From contig NZ_CP020821.1 of NCBI RefSeq assembly GCF_002105755.1, positions 2,232,001-2,296,000 of the forward strand: 64,000 nucleotides of DNA. The letters are read 5' to 3'. The notes under the pieces were generated by a model. The model saw only the letters and a list, made by a program, of their open reading frames with translations, did no database searches and was not told where the DNA came from. A program made the translations under genes and the position numbers. Shown piece after piece: positions 52,504 through 60,920 of the stretch. Position 1 is the first letter of the stretch. Each line of letters begins with the position of its first letter. This DNA is from Mycobacterium colombiense CECT 3035. GTDB taxonomy: Bacteria > Actinomycetota > Actinomycetes > Mycobacteriales > Mycobacteriaceae.

Positions 52504-53418
52504 TTGCGAGTGACGGTACTGGGCGCGGGCGGCTATCTCGGCTCGGCCCTGACGCGGCGGTTCATCGCGGACGGCCACACGGTGACGGGACTGGTGCGCA
52601 GCGAGAGCGCGGCGGCCGGGGTCGAAGAACTCGGCGCCGCTGCGGTGCTCGGCGACCTTGACGACCTCGAGAACACCCGCGCCGCTATCGCGGACATGGA
52701 TGCGGTCGTGTTTGCGCCGCAGATGATGCTCGAGCCGGAAAACCGCGCTGTGGCCGACTTGCTGGCCGCCCTCGAAGGCTCCGGAGCGACTTTTATTTTC
52801 ACCTCCGGCACCGCGGTGCTGTCCCAGCGCACCGACGGAGATTGGAGCGAAGACACGTTCAGCGAAAACGACGACTTCGTTCCGTCGAAGTACATCGGAG
52901 CGCGCCGAGAAACGGAGCGTGCGGTACTGGAGGCGGCCGGGCGGGGCGTGCGCTCGATGGTGGTGCGGCCCTCGATGATCTGGGGGCACGGCGGCTGCCC
53001 GATGATCAAAGAGTTCTACCGCAGTGTGGCGGCCACCGGCACGGTGTGCTACCTGGGCCGAGGATTGAATCTGTACTCGGACATCCATGTCGACGAGGTC
53101 GCAGCGATCTACGCCCGCGCCCTGAAGGCCGGCCAGCCAGGTGCGCTCTATCACGCCGTGTCAGGTGAGACGAACTATCGATCGCTCGCCGAAGCGATTG
53201 CCCGTGACTGCGAAGTACCAAGTCGCTCTGTCGATTTCGCCGAGGCAGTCCAGATTTGGGGGAAAACCGGCGCCATTCTCTATTTCAGCGTGTGCAGCCG
53301 TTCCCGAGCGCCCAGGACCAGGACCGAACTGGGCTGGATCCCGGACCCAACCCGGCTCGAAATTCTCGACGACGTCGGCCATCCGGCATACCGCGAGCTG
53401 CTTGCCACAGCTCCTTAG
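52504..53418 (+). CDS. NAD(P)-dependent epimerase/dehydratase-like protein
   Basis: 304 residues, extended-SDR type. VLGAGGYLGSALTRRFIADGHTVTGLVRS is the N-terminal Rossmann motif, FTSGTAVLSQR the Ser region, and YIGARRETERAVLEAA near residue 131 replaces YxxxK with Y-x3-R, so the catalytic Lys is not at the usual place. RPSMIWGHGG and DIHVDEVAAIYARALKAGQPGALYHAVSGE are typical of atypical extended SDRs. Start is TTG 52504 with GAAGAGGAG upstream. It may be a reductase or a non-catalytic sensor. Its 3' end overlaps the convergent GntR gene by 4 bases. Confidence 0.75.
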   Translation: MRVTVLGAGGYLGSALTRRFIADGHTVTGLVRSESAAAGVEELGAAAVLGDLDDLENTRAAIADMDAVVFAPQMMLEPENRAVADLLAALEGSGATFIFTSGTAVLSQRTDGDWSEDTFSENDDFVPSKYIGARRETERAVLEAAGRGVRSMVVRPSMIWGHGGCPMIKEFYRSVAATGTVCYLGRGLNLYSDIHVDEVAAIYARALKAGQPGALYHAVSGETNYRSLAEAIARDCEVPSRSVDFAEAVQIWGKTGAILYFSVCSRSRAPRTRTELGWIPDPTRLEILDDVGHPAYRELLATAP

Positions 53419-54095
53419 CCGCGGCGTCCTCGCTGAGCGGCATGCTCAAAGACGCCTCTGCGAACCAGCTCCGTCAACAGCATCTCGGCCTCGTCCGCGC
53501 AACGACTCTCCGCGGCGCGGCGGGCGCCGGCGGAATCGCCCTTGGTCAGGGCTCGGCATTCGCCGCGGTAGTGGCGAAGGATGGCGGCCCGGTTGCCGGG
53601 TCGGTCGAGCAGCAAGGTATAGGCGGTCGGCATGAAGGTGCGGAACGTCGAGAGCATGGCACGCATCCGCGGTCCACTGGCTGCGGTGTTGACCAGTCGA
53701 CGGAATTCCCATGTCAACTCGTTGAATCGCTCTTTGTTCGCGTCACGCATCTCTGCAACTAGCGCGCTGAGTTCGTTGGCCAACCCGGCGGTCATCGCCA
53801 GGGCGGCGGCCGCAGCGGCATGCCCCGTCACAAGACCGAACAGCTCATAGGTCTCATGCACTGCGTCCGGGTCGAACGGCTCAAGGCGTGCCGCGCGGTG
53901 ATACTCGCTGCGCACGATACCGTCACGTTCCAACTGGCCAAGCATCTCTTGTACGGGAACACGGCTGATGCCAACTTCGTCGGCGATCCGCTGGCGATCC
54001 AGCTTGTCACCGGAGCGCAGCCGCCCGTCGAAGAGCCGTTCCATCACCCATGCCGCGGCGCGGTCGCGGTCCTTGATGCCGTACTGCTTCGGCAT
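53415..54095 (-). CDS. GntR-family regulator, FCD type
   Basis: 226 residues. Winged helix at about residues 11-75 (AAAWVMERLFDGRLRSGDKLDRQRIADEVGISRVPVQEMLGQLERDGIVRSE), then an FCD-like helical domain (ETYELFGLVTGHAAAAAALAMTAG, ELTWEFRRLVNTAASGPRM, LRHYRGECRALTKGDSAGARRAAESRC). FCD GntRs usually bind short A/T-centred palindromes and respond to acids or acyl-CoAs. ATG 54095 follows GAAAGGAG. It is the only regulator gene between 40.3 kb and the window end, so it is the prime candidate for binding the seven TTGAATTCAA sites. Confidence 0.9.
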   Translation of the reverse strand: MPKQYGIKDRDRAAAWVMERLFDGRLRSGDKLDRQRIADEVGISRVPVQEMLGQLERDGIVRSEYHRAARLEPFDPDAVHETYELFGLVTGHAAAAAALAMTAGLANELSALVAEMRDANKERFNELTWEFRRLVNTAASGPRMRAMLSTFRTFMPTAYTLLLDRPGNRAAILRHYRGECRALTKGDSAGARRAAESRCADEAEMLLTELVRRGVFEHAAQRGRRG

Positions 54096-54122
54096 CTTTG
54101 CTCCTTTCCGGTATGGCTGACG

Positions 54123-54890
54123 TTATCGAGCCTTGGCGTCTTCCTGGGAGTCCAGGAACGAGAGAAAGTCCGTGTCAGTCATGCTGTAACGCTCGGCCGC
54201 CAGCCCATAGTTACGGGAGCTGGCCATGGCGAGCTCCAAGCTCTGGTTCAACGCCCGTTTGGTGTCGCGCAACGCATGCTGTGGCAGCCGTGCTAACCGG
54301 GCGGCCAGCTTGTGCGCCTCGGCGGACAGGTCCGCCGCCGGAACAACGCGGTTCGCCAGCCCCATCGCCACTGCTCGCTGCGCTTCGATGCGGTCGCCGA
54401 GAAACAGGAATTCCTTGGCGTGCAGCAAGCTCATATGTGCGGGCAGGGTCGCTGCCCCGCCGTCGCCCGCGACAAGGCCCACCATCACGTGCGGGTCGGC
54501 CAGAAACGCGTTGTCGGCTACCAGCACCAGATCACTCAGCGCGGCCAGTGTCGACCCTAGGCCGACTGCCGGTCCGTTCACCGCTGCCACCACGGGCAAT
54601 GGAAAGTGCAGCATCTCGGTGACGATCCGGCGCGCCTCTTCCATGACGCGCCAACGGCATTCCGGGTCCCGGTAGCTACGCATGAAATCGAAATCGCCAC
54701 CCGCGCTGAACGCCCGGCCCGCTCCGGTGAGCACCACCGCACGCGCCTGCGGGTCGTCGGCGAGTTCTACCCAGATCTGGGACAACCTGCGGTGCATATC
54801 GGCGTCCGCAGCGTTAAGTGCCTCAGGCCTGTTCAGCGTCACGGTGCGAATGGGTCCGTCAGCCGTGACGACAACGGTTGGGTTACTCAC
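54123..54890 (-). CDS. Enoyl-CoA hydratase/isomerase family protein lacking both catalytic Glu
   Basis: 255 residues. FSAGGDFDFMRS and NGPAVGLGSTLAALSD form the oxyanion hole. The first catalytic Glu is Ser or Thr (GLGSTLAALSD) and the second segment reads LADPHVMVGLVAGDGGAATLP, with His for Glu. This is the same pattern as the crotonase at 9457, making the two module paralogues. GTG 54890 overlaps the stop of the upstream crotonase (54887) by 4 bases. Hydratase activity is doubtful; another acid-base reaction using the Asp of AGDGG is possible. Confidence 0.83.
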   Translation of the reverse strand: MSNPTVVVTADGPIRTVTLNRPEALNAADADMHRRLSQIWVELADDPQARAVVLTGAGRAFSAGGDFDFMRSYRDPECRWRVMEEARRIVTEMLHFPLPVVAAVNGPAVGLGSTLAALSDLVLVADNAFLADPHVMVGLVAGDGGAATLPAHMSLLHAKEFLFLGDRIEAQRAVAMGLANRVVPAADLSAEAHKLAARLARLPQHALRDTKRALNQSLELAMASSRNYGLAAERYSMTDTDFLSFLDSQEDAKAR

Positions 54891-55690
54891 TTGTGCAGCT
54901 CCTCAGTCGGACGGGGCGGTAACGGCGCAAACTGGGGCGGGCGACGCTCGAGGAAACTTCGGACCCCCTCGGCGAAGTCGACCCGGTGCCCCGGCAGGTG
55001 TGCGCTCTGCTTTGCGTTGTCCTCGGCATCCGCCCTGCTCCGCAACCAGTCGCCACTGATCTGCGCCTTGGTGTCGGCCAAAGCGATCGGCGATGCCGAG
55101 CTGGCGAGATCGCGCGCGTATTGCACGGTTTCGGCAAGCAGGGTGTCGTCGGGCCGTACTGAGTTGATCAACCCGATCCTCTCCGCCTCCCCGGCGTCCA
55201 TCCGCCGCCCCGACATCAACCATTCGGCGGCCCGCGTCTGCCCGATCATGCGCGGCAGCAGCCAGCTTGTCCCATATTCGGCGTTGAGGCCGCGCTGCAC
55301 GAATGCAGGAAGGAAATACGATGAGACGGCCGCAAACCGGATGTCGCAGGCGAGGGCCTGAACGAGGCCGAATCCTACACATGGCCCGTTGATGGCGCCG
55401 ATCAGCGGCTTGCGGAACTGCTGGGCGTGCGTCATACGGCGTCCGCCGGCCGGCATGCTGCGCACGCCGCCACTCGCGTTCTGAAGCGCCTCCATATCCA
55501 GACCCGCGCAAAAACCGCGGCCGGCCCCGGTGACCACAACTACCCGGACCTCCGGGTCATCGTCCGCAGCGTCGAGCGCATCGAAGTAGGCGTCGCCCAT
55601 CTCGTAGGTCCACGCGTTTAACCGCTCGGGGCGGTTGAGCGTAATCGTCAAGACCCCATCCTGGCGATCTGTGAGGATGTCCACGGCCAT
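54887..55690 (-). CDS. Enoyl-CoA hydratase/isomerase family protein
   Basis: 267 residues from ATG 55690; a longer in-frame start at 55771 would run through two operator copies. FCAGLDMEALQ near residue 66 and NGPCVGFGLVQALACD near residue 110 make the oxyanion hole. FLPAFVQRGLNAEYGTSWLLPRMIG has Glu two to three residues later than in hydratases, the pattern found in isomerases of the ECI and PaaG type. The TTGAATTCAA site 5 lies 17 bases upstream. It is divergent from the paired ACAD operon at 55797 and starts the two-crotonase transcript. Confidence 0.85.
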   Translation of the reverse strand: MAVDILTDRQDGVLTITLNRPERLNAWTYEMGDAYFDALDAADDDPEVRVVVVTGAGRGFCAGLDMEALQNASGGVRSMPAGGRRMTHAQQFRKPLIGAINGPCVGFGLVQALACDIRFAAVSSYFLPAFVQRGLNAEYGTSWLLPRMIGQTRAAEWLMSGRRMDAGEAERIGLINSVRPDDTLLAETVQYARDLASSASPIALADTKAQISGDWLRSRADAEDNAKQSAHLPGHRVDFAEGVRSFLERRPPQFAPLPPRPTEELHK

Positions 55691-55706
55691 CGCGATATCG
55701 TAGCAT

Positions 55707-55716
55707 TTGAATTCAA
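55707..55716. promoter_or_regulatory. TTGAATTCAA-type operator, site 5
   Basis: Perfect 10-bp TTGAATTCAA, 17 bases before the crotonase ATG at 55690. With site 6, 45 bases away centre to centre, it occupies the divergent crotonase/ACAD promoter. Confidence 0.7.
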
Positions 55717-55751
55717 TACTAGCTTTGCCAGACACGCTGCGTGCGGTAAAA

Positions 55752-55761
55752 TTGAATTCAA
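55752..55761. promoter_or_regulatory. TTGAATTCAA-type operator, site 6
   Basis: Perfect TTGAATTCAA inside AAAATTGAATTCAAAATTTT, 36 bases before the TTG start of the ACAD gene at 55797. Confidence 0.7.
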
Positions 55762-55796
55762 AATTTTCCAATCAGACCTCGAAGGAGATCGCCGCC

Positions 55797-56948
55797 TTGA
55801 CAACGACCGCGGCGCAGGTGGCCGAGCACCGGGAGAAGATCCGGACCTGGCTGGCGGCAACAACGCTGGAACTGAAGGAATTTCACGGCACGCATGAGCG
55901 CACGGCCGAGGGAGCACTGGACGCCGGCCGCCGATTTATGCGGCTGCTCTACGACCACGGGTGGGGGCGGTGGGGCTGGCCCGAGTCAGCGGGCGGACTG
56001 GGCGGTCCGGTCGTACTCCGCTCAGTCCTCTATGACGAGCTGGAGTGGGCCAACTATCCGGTACCGGTCCAGTACGAACTTCTCGAAACGATGGCGCCCG
56101 CGGTACTCGCCTTCGCGCCCGAGCTCGCTGCTCGCCTGCTTCCCGCGGCACTGACCGGCGAACGAGCTTGGGCCCAGGGGTTTTCTGAGCCCGAAGCTGG
56201 AAGCGATTTGGCCGCACTTCGTTGCCGGGCACGTCGCGACGGCGAGCACTACGTCATCACCGGGCAAAAGATCTGGACCAGCCAGGCGATCGGCGCGTCG
56301 TGCATCGGCACTCTGGTCCGGACCGGCGCCGCCGACAGCAGGCACCGGGGACTTTCGATGCTCATGGTCGACCTGGACACTCCCGGCGTCGAGGTGCGGC
56401 CGATCAGGTTCGCAAACGGCCAGAACGAGCTGGCCGAGGTCTTCTTCGACGATGCGCGCGTTCCGGCCGACCGCCTGGTCGGCGCGGAAGGCCAGGGCTG
56501 GGCTGTGGCCATGTTTCTGCTCCAATACGAGCGGGGCAACTACGCCTGGGTGCGCCAAGCTCACATCGGCCGCATGGTCGCCGCCCTGGCCGCGCGAGCG
56601 GACGATACCGACGACCGGGCGATGGCACAGATCGGCGGTGCGTGGCTCGCCCAACAGGCGGTGCGCATGCGTTGCGGACGTACGGTCCTGCGGCTGGCCG
56701 ACGGGGAAGCGCTGGGTCCGGAGATCTCGATCGACAAAGTACTACTGGGCACCGCCGAGCAACGGGTGTGCGATGCGTCAATCGCACTGCAACGCAATAG
56801 GTTTCTGTTCTCGGATAGCGACGAAGACGAGTTCTGGCGTGCCCAATGGTTCTATACCCGCGCCTCGACTATCTACGGCGGTGCCGCGGAGGTGCAGCGA
56901 AGCATCATCGCGGACCGAGTGCTGGGCCTGCCGAAGGAGAATGCCTGA
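55797..56948 (+). CDS. Acyl-CoA dehydrogenase, larger subunit of a paired FadE
   Basis: 383 residues from TTG 55797, preceded by GAAGGAG at 55781-55787; upstream ATG 55707 would place both operators in the coding region. GFSEPEAGSDLAALRCRA near residue 130, ITGQKIWTSQA, EQ-rich MFLLQYERGNYAW and ASTIYGGAAEVQRSIIADRVLGLPKE mark a complete ACAD. It is the module 3 counterpart of the gene at 5303, and like that gene it is followed with overlap by a short ACAD subunit. Together they probably form a heteromeric dehydrogenase. Confidence 0.88.
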   Translation: MTTTAAQVAEHREKIRTWLAATTLELKEFHGTHERTAEGALDAGRRFMRLLYDHGWGRWGWPESAGGLGGPVVLRSVLYDELEWANYPVPVQYELLETMAPAVLAFAPELAARLLPAALTGERAWAQGFSEPEAGSDLAALRCRARRDGEHYVITGQKIWTSQAIGASCIGTLVRTGAADSRHRGLSMLMVDLDTPGVEVRPIRFANGQNELAEVFFDDARVPADRLVGAEGQGWAVAMFLLQYERGNYAWVRQAHIGRMVAALAARADDTDDRAMAQIGGAWLAQQAVRMRCGRTVLRLADGEALGPEISIDKVLLGTAEQRVCDASIALQRNRFLFSDSDEDEFWRAQWFYTRASTIYGGAAEVQRSIIADRVLGLPKENA

Positions 56949-57919
56949 TGGATGCTCAAGAGGTGCACGGCCTGCGCAGCAGCCTTGCTGAACTATTCAC
57001 CCGCTCCAGGGTCCAGCCGGAGACGGTTACCGCCGCGCTGCGAGACCTCGGCTGGCACGAGGTCGTGGCCGAGGAGCCGGCGGCCGAGTCGCTGCTGTTC
57101 GAAGAGCACGGCCGGGCGAACTTCGTCTCGCGTCTGCTCGACGATGCCGTGCTCGCGGCGCTCGGTCTGGACGGAACTGACATCGCAGTCGCCTACCCAC
57201 TGGCCCCCTGCGACACCTTATTTAAGCCTGCTACCGCCGTGCACAGCAGCCGGCTGAATGTGGACGCGGTACTGCGCTGCGTCGGCACAAAACCCAAAAA
57301 CATCTTGGTACCCACCACCACTGGACTTCTGCTCATCCCGGAACCGGAAGTCGACATGCGTATCGTCGCAGGCATTGATCCCGATGGCGCGTGGCAGCGG
57401 GTCAAGTCAGATCTGCGGGTCGATGCTTCTTGGTCCGTGCCGCTGGATGCGCCCTGGAGCTTTGGTGTCGCCATCGGCAGGCGTCTTCTGGCCGCCGAGC
57501 TTGTCGGTTTGGCGCGCGCCGCTCTCGATGCCGCCGTCGCGCACGTTACGACGCGTAGTCAATTCGGTCGCCCGATCGGTAGTTTCCAGGCGGTGCGCTT
57601 TCGGTTGGCCGAGGCGAAGGTGGCGATCGAATCGGCCACCGAGGCGGTCCGCCTGGCCTTCGCGGAACCATCCCCGCTAGCGTCCGCGGTCGCCAAAGCG
57701 CTTGCGGGAACCGCGATTGACGTCACCGTTCGTCATGCCGCGCAGGTGTGCGGAGCGATGGGTTTGACATGGGAGTTCCCGCTACACCCTGTCGTTCGCC
57801 GCGGCTTCGTACTAGACGGGTTGCTCGGCAGCGCAGAAGAGCTCACGCTGGCCCTGGGAGCTCATGTGACGCGATCAGCGGAGCTGCCCCAACTGGATCC
57901 ACTCGCCGTCGACGCCTGA
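56948..57919 (+). CDS. Acyl-CoA dehydrogenase, smaller subunit of a paired FadE
   Basis: 323 residues from ATG 56948, sharing one base with the previous stop (TGATG). TRSQFGRPIGSFQAVRFRLAEAKVAIESATEAVRLAF near residue 202 and VCGAMGLTWEFPLHPVVRRGFVLDGLLG near residue 273 are ACAD C-terminal features; there is no SEP.AGSDL motif in the middle domain. It parallels the gene at 6502 in size and architecture. Likely contributes FAD-binding or substrate-binding residues to a complex with the gene at 55797. It converges on the CMD-like gene one base after its stop. Confidence 0.85.
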   Translation: MDAQEVHGLRSSLAELFTRSRVQPETVTAALRDLGWHEVVAEEPAAESLLFEEHGRANFVSRLLDDAVLAALGLDGTDIAVAYPLAPCDTLFKPATAVHSSRLNVDAVLRCVGTKPKNILVPTTTGLLLIPEPEVDMRIVAGIDPDGAWQRVKSDLRVDASWSVPLDAPWSFGVAIGRRLLAAELVGLARAALDAAVAHVTTRSQFGRPIGSFQAVRFRLAEAKVAIESATEAVRLAFAEPSPLASAVAKALAGTAIDVTVRHAAQVCGAMGLTWEFPLHPVVRRGFVLDGLLGSAEELTLALGAHVTRSAELPQLDPLAVDA

Positions 57920-57920
57920 C

Positions 57921-58487
57921 TCATCCGGGCGCACGGCCATCGGGCGGCCACGGACTCATACCGTCGTCCAGGGGTACCCGCAGGCTGCGGACCAGCACGC
58001 TGACATAGTGCCAGGTGGCGACGACGGCGATGAGTTCCAACAGCTCTGAATCCGAATAGTGAGATCGCAGTGCCGCCCAGCTGTGGTCGGACACCTCGCC
58101 GGCGGCGATGACGTCGTCGGCGGCCGCAAGCGCGGCCTGGTCGGCGGCGTCGAATCGATCGCTTGATCGCCAATCACGAACGGCCAGAAGGTCTTCAGGG
58201 TCGACGCCTGCCCGGGTGGCAACCTGCCAGTGCTGGGCCCACTCGAACTCGGCGGCCGTTGCCCAGCCGATACGCATGATGAGCAGTTCTCGCAGTCGCA
58301 CCGGCAGCGTGCTCCGGAACAGGAGATCAGTGAGCACGGAATAGAGTGCTTTGGCGAATTTCGGACGCGCCAGCAGCATCGTCCAAATCGGCTGGACGAG
58401 GTAACGCGGGTCGATGCCGATCTTGTCCGCCGCCTGCGCGGCCTGCTCGAGCGGTAGCAACGGAAGTCGAGGGTCCGAATCAGTCAT
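57921..58487 (-). CDS. Carboxymuconolactone decarboxylase/AhpD-fold protein
   Basis: 188 residues. LPVRLRELLIMRIGWATAAEFEWAQHWQVATRAGVDPEDLLAVRDW near residue 60 matches the helical CMD/AhpD fold (RE.xIxR......YEW..H). The CxxC redox pair of AhpD is absent, so a peroxidase role is unlikely; lactone decarboxylase or hydrolase-like roles remain. ATG 58487 overlaps the alcohol dehydrogenase stop by 4 bases. It ends the minus-strand operon 60874-57921, which encodes a thioesterase, a MaoC pair, an alcohol dehydrogenase and this protein. Confidence 0.8.
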   Translation of the reverse strand: MTDSDPRLPLLPLEQAAQAADKIGIDPRYLVQPIWTMLLARPKFAKALYSVLTDLLFRSTLPVRLRELLIMRIGWATAAEFEWAQHWQVATRAGVDPEDLLAVRDWRSSDRFDAADQAALAAADDVIAAGEVSDHSWAALRSHYSDSELLELIAVVATWHYVSVLVRSLRVPLDDGMSPWPPDGRAPG

Positions 58488-59572
58488 GGGACCACCACGG
58501 CATGCAGCGGAGGGTTATTCCCGCCAGCCATCGTCGCCAGAAGATCCGACACGTCGCCGACATCCAGCGCCGCGGTGTGCCGCGGCAGCATTTTGAAGCG
58601 CTCGTCGGTGTCCAGCATGTCCAGCGCCGCGGCGTAGGCCGTTCCGTCCACGCCCCGGGCTCCGAGGACGCGCAACTCCTTCAAGACGATCCGGTCCGGG
58701 TTGAACTCCGGCAGCACGTGGCTGCCGCGAGTCCCGGCGACCACGACCGTGCCGCCGGGGCGAGCGAGATCCAGTGCCTGTGAAAAGGCCTGTGGGGCTG
58801 CCGCCGTCACATCCACTACCACGTCGGCCAATCCGCCGACCCGATCCTTGAGCAGTGCCTTGGCATCAACCTGGCTGACATCGACCGCCTCGGTGGCGCC
58901 CAGCATCCGGCCCAGTTCCAGGCGCCCGGCGTCGCGGGCGCCGACGCCGGTGAGCAGGATGAAGCCGGCCTTCGCGGCCGAAGCCGCCGCCACAGCGCTC
59001 AGCCCACGTAGGCCCGGCCCGAGGACGGCCACCACATCGCCTTCGGAAACTTCTGGAACCGTGGTTCCCCAGCGGATTCCGGCGCCCAGCGGATTGAACA
59101 GCGTGGCCAACAGCGGGTCCAAGCTCGCCGGAATACGATGCACCAGAGCGTCCGCCGTCAAAACGACGTGCGTTGCATATCCGCCCCACAGACCTGATCC
59201 GGTAGCCAATGGGTTATTGCCGTAGGAATCCCGCATGCCGTGGAGACGACACAACGGATAGGCTCCCGACCGGCAGGGGCCGCAGTTCCCACAACGCTGG
59301 AATACCTCCAACGCGACCCGGTCGCCCTCGCGCAGTCCGCGCGCCCGGAGGAATTCGGCACTCGCTGTTTCGATCTTGCCGACCACCTCGTGTCCGGGCA
59401 CCAAAGGCAGGCTCGCCGGCATCGCGCCGGTGAACATCTCGTGGTCGGTACCGCACAAGCCGCAAGCCTCGACACGCAGAATGGCTTCGCCCGGGCGTGG
59501 CTCGGGGATTTCGATCTGGTGGGCGACAAGCTTTTCCGGGGCCTCCAACACCAGTGCGGTTGCGGTGCTCAC
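58484..59572 (-). CDS. Zinc-dependent alcohol dehydrogenase (MDR family)
   Basis: 362 residues. EACGLCGTDHEMFTG carries the catalytic-zinc Cys and VPGHEVVGKIETAS the GHE motif. The structural-zinc loop is QRCGNCGPCRSGAYPLC. The Rossmann segment is VLGPGLRGLSAVAAA near residue 180, a less common GPGLRG turn. GTG 59572 follows GGAGACTCG and overlaps the MaoC stop. Probably oxidises a hydroxylated pathway intermediate; the enzyme at 37000 is the module 2 counterpart but the two are not close. Confidence 0.88.
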   Translation of the reverse strand: MSTATALVLEAPEKLVAHQIEIPEPRPGEAILRVEACGLCGTDHEMFTGAMPASLPLVPGHEVVGKIETASAEFLRARGLREGDRVALEVFQRCGNCGPCRSGAYPLCRLHGMRDSYGNNPLATGSGLWGGYATHVVLTADALVHRIPASLDPLLATLFNPLGAGIRWGTTVPEVSEGDVVAVLGPGLRGLSAVAAASAAKAGFILLTGVGARDAGRLELGRMLGATEAVDVSQVDAKALLKDRVGGLADVVVDVTAAAPQAFSQALDLARPGGTVVVAGTRGSHVLPEFNPDRIVLKELRVLGARGVDGTAYAAALDMLDTDERFKMLPRHTAALDVGDVSDLLATMAGGNNPPLHAVVVP

Positions 59573-59991
59573 CGAGTCTCCTCCGCGGGCAGCACGAACG
59601 TCGCCCAGCCGCGCACATGAACCCCGCCTGTCTGCCTGGTCGCGGCCAGCTCGACGTCGACCTCGCGTTGGCCCGCCGCACCGTCGCGCACGTCGGTGAC
59701 TACGCCGGTGTAAGTCAGAACGTCACCGGGCCAAGCTTGTTCGGCGAAGCGGACCCGGAAACGCCGGATGTTGGCGGGCCCCAACCATCCAGCGGCATAA
59801 CCACCGAGCACCCCGGCGGCCAACATGCCCACCGCGAACGGCCCATCGAAGCCGGCCGAGACCGCCATGCCGTGGTCGTGGTGGATCGGGTTGAAGTCAC
59901 CTGATGCGCCTTGATAGCGCACGAAATCGGTGATGGATAGCGGCTTTGAAACATAGGGCTCGGCCTCGACGCCCTTCTCGATCACGGTCAT
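59569..59991 (-). CDS. MaoC-like (R)-specific enoyl-CoA hydratase subunit
   Basis: 140 residues with the hydratase-2 motif FVRYQGASGDFNPIHHDHGMAVSAGFDGPFAVGMLAAG near residue 23: Asp and His in D-F-N-P-I-H are the catalytic pair. The protein is the size of one hotdog unit. The gene upstream (59988-60443) encodes a second hotdog unit without this motif, so they should form a heterodimer like the HadB/HadC or ChsH1/ChsH2 pairs. ATG 59991, 4-base overlap on both sides. Expected role: hydration of an enoyl-CoA with a bulky side group. Confidence 0.88.
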   Translation of the reverse strand: MTVIEKGVEAEPYVSKPLSITDFVRYQGASGDFNPIHHDHGMAVSAGFDGPFAVGMLAAGVLGGYAAGWLGPANIRRFRVRFAEQAWPGDVLTYTGVVTDVRDGAAGQREVDVELAATRQTGGVHVRGWATFVLPAEETR

Positions 59992-60443
59992 TGCTTCGCC
60001 GCCTTCGAGGTCTCGACCAGCGTGGTGCGCACCTCGGCCACCAATCCGCCGCCCTCGTCGTGGTACTCGGTGACCAACTCGGTGAATGTCATTGTGCCGC
60101 CGCGCTTTCCTTCCTTGACGTACCGCTTGTCAATGCGAGCCTGACCGCGCAGATTGGCCCCCGCCGCAGGGGGTGCTCCGTGGAACACGAATTCCTGCTC
60201 TGCGTGTAACAGCCGAGCCAGGTTGGGTCGGTGCTCGCCCCACGGCGAGTTGGCACGCGCCTGCCAGTGCTCAGCCGCCATGAGGAACGTCGGCGGGGTG
60301 ACCGCACCCTGCGCGAAAGCCGGTTCACGCGATGCGATTGCGCGGGCGAACTCGCGAACCTTGCCGAGTTCGACGGGGAATCCGAACGGTTCTCCGGTCC
60401 GCCCGATGAGTTCGTCGGAATTGTTGTCCGCGGCAGCGCTCAT
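59988..60443 (-). CDS. MaoC-family N-terminal-type dehydratase partner subunit
   Basis: 151 residues from ATG 60443; the longer open frame upstream overlaps the thioesterase gene. GRTGEPFGFPVELGKVREFARAI, ASREPAFAQGAVTPPTFLMAAEHWQ and LLHAEQEFVFHGAPPAAGANLRGQARIDKRYVKEGKRGGTMTF match the FAS1-like dehydratase (MaoC_dehydrat_N) family. It lacks the catalytic Asp-His motif, which its downstream partner has. Overlap with the neighbouring genes supports a 1:1 complex. Confidence 0.86.
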   Translation of the reverse strand: MSAAADNNSDELIGRTGEPFGFPVELGKVREFARAIASREPAFAQGAVTPPTFLMAAEHWQARANSPWGEHRPNLARLLHAEQEFVFHGAPPAAGANLRGQARIDKRYVKEGKRGGTMTFTELVTEYHDEGGGLVAEVRTTLVETSKAAKQ

Positions 60444-60874
60444 GGCACGATCCGATACGTCAGGACGGCGCTGGCGACCGGCCGCCCGCTCTCGCTGACG
60501 GCATCCACCGTTGCGAAATTCAGTTCCTTGGCCCGGCGCACACACCTGCCGGTTGCCACCACGGCCTCGTCGCGCGGGCTGCCTAGATAGTTCACGGTAA
60601 GAGAGACAGTCGAGCCACGCGTCCCTCGGCTGTAGTCGTGCCCGTTCCAAACGGCCGCGGCCCCGGTGGTGTCGAGCAACGTCGCAATGGCACCCCCGTG
60701 CGGGGTACCACCGCCATTGTCGACCAACTCGGTGTAGGGCATTCGCACGACCACGCGCCCCTCCTCCGTTTCCCAGTCCACAAGTTCGAGTCCAAGCGCA
60801 CTGACGAACGGGACCTTGCCGAACATGTAGCGCAGCGATTTCCCATGCCGGGTTCTCAAGTCGGTATCTGTCAT
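60440..60874 (-). CDS. PaaI-like hotdog thioesterase
   Basis: 144 residues. NGGGTPHGGAIATLLDTTGAAAVW near residue 52 is the standard PaaI/YdiI active-site segment with HGG and the acidic residue on the central helix; STVSLTVNYLGSPRDEAVVATGRCVRRAKELNFATVDAVSESG follows. It lacks the N-terminal Cys motif of the hotdog genes at 23358 and 32074. ATG 60874. TTGAATTCAA site 7 is 18 bases upstream. It leads the minus-strand MaoC/alcohol dehydrogenase operon and is divergent from the CoA ligase at 60921. Confidence 0.87.
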   Translation of the reverse strand: MTDTDLRTRHGKSLRYMFGKVPFVSALGLELVDWETEEGRVVVRMPYTELVDNGGGTPHGGAIATLLDTTGAAAVWNGHDYSRGTRGSTVSLTVNYLGSPRDEAVVATGRCVRRAKELNFATVDAVSESGRPVASAVLTYRIVP

Positions 60875-60892
60875 GGCATCATGGTAGCAATT

Positions 60893-60902
60893 TTGAATTC
60901 AA
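60893..60902. promoter_or_regulatory. TTGAATTCAA-type operator, site 7 (divergent promoter)
   Basis: Perfect TTGAATTCAA in the 46-base gap between the thioesterase (start 60874) and the CoA ligase (start 60921). Last copy in the window. Confidence 0.7.
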
Positions 60903-60920
60903 TTTGGCGATAGGGCGGGC

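Noticed and set aside
52132..53154. Minus-strand open frame of 340 codons
   Set aside because: Antisense to the 3' end of the acyl-CoA synthetase and to the epimerase-like gene; His/Arg-rich with no domain pattern.
44410..60902. GAATTC as mere restriction-site coincidence
   Set aside because: The TT/AA flanks are conserved and all seven copies fall in promoter gaps, so simple chance was judged unlikely, though not formally tested.
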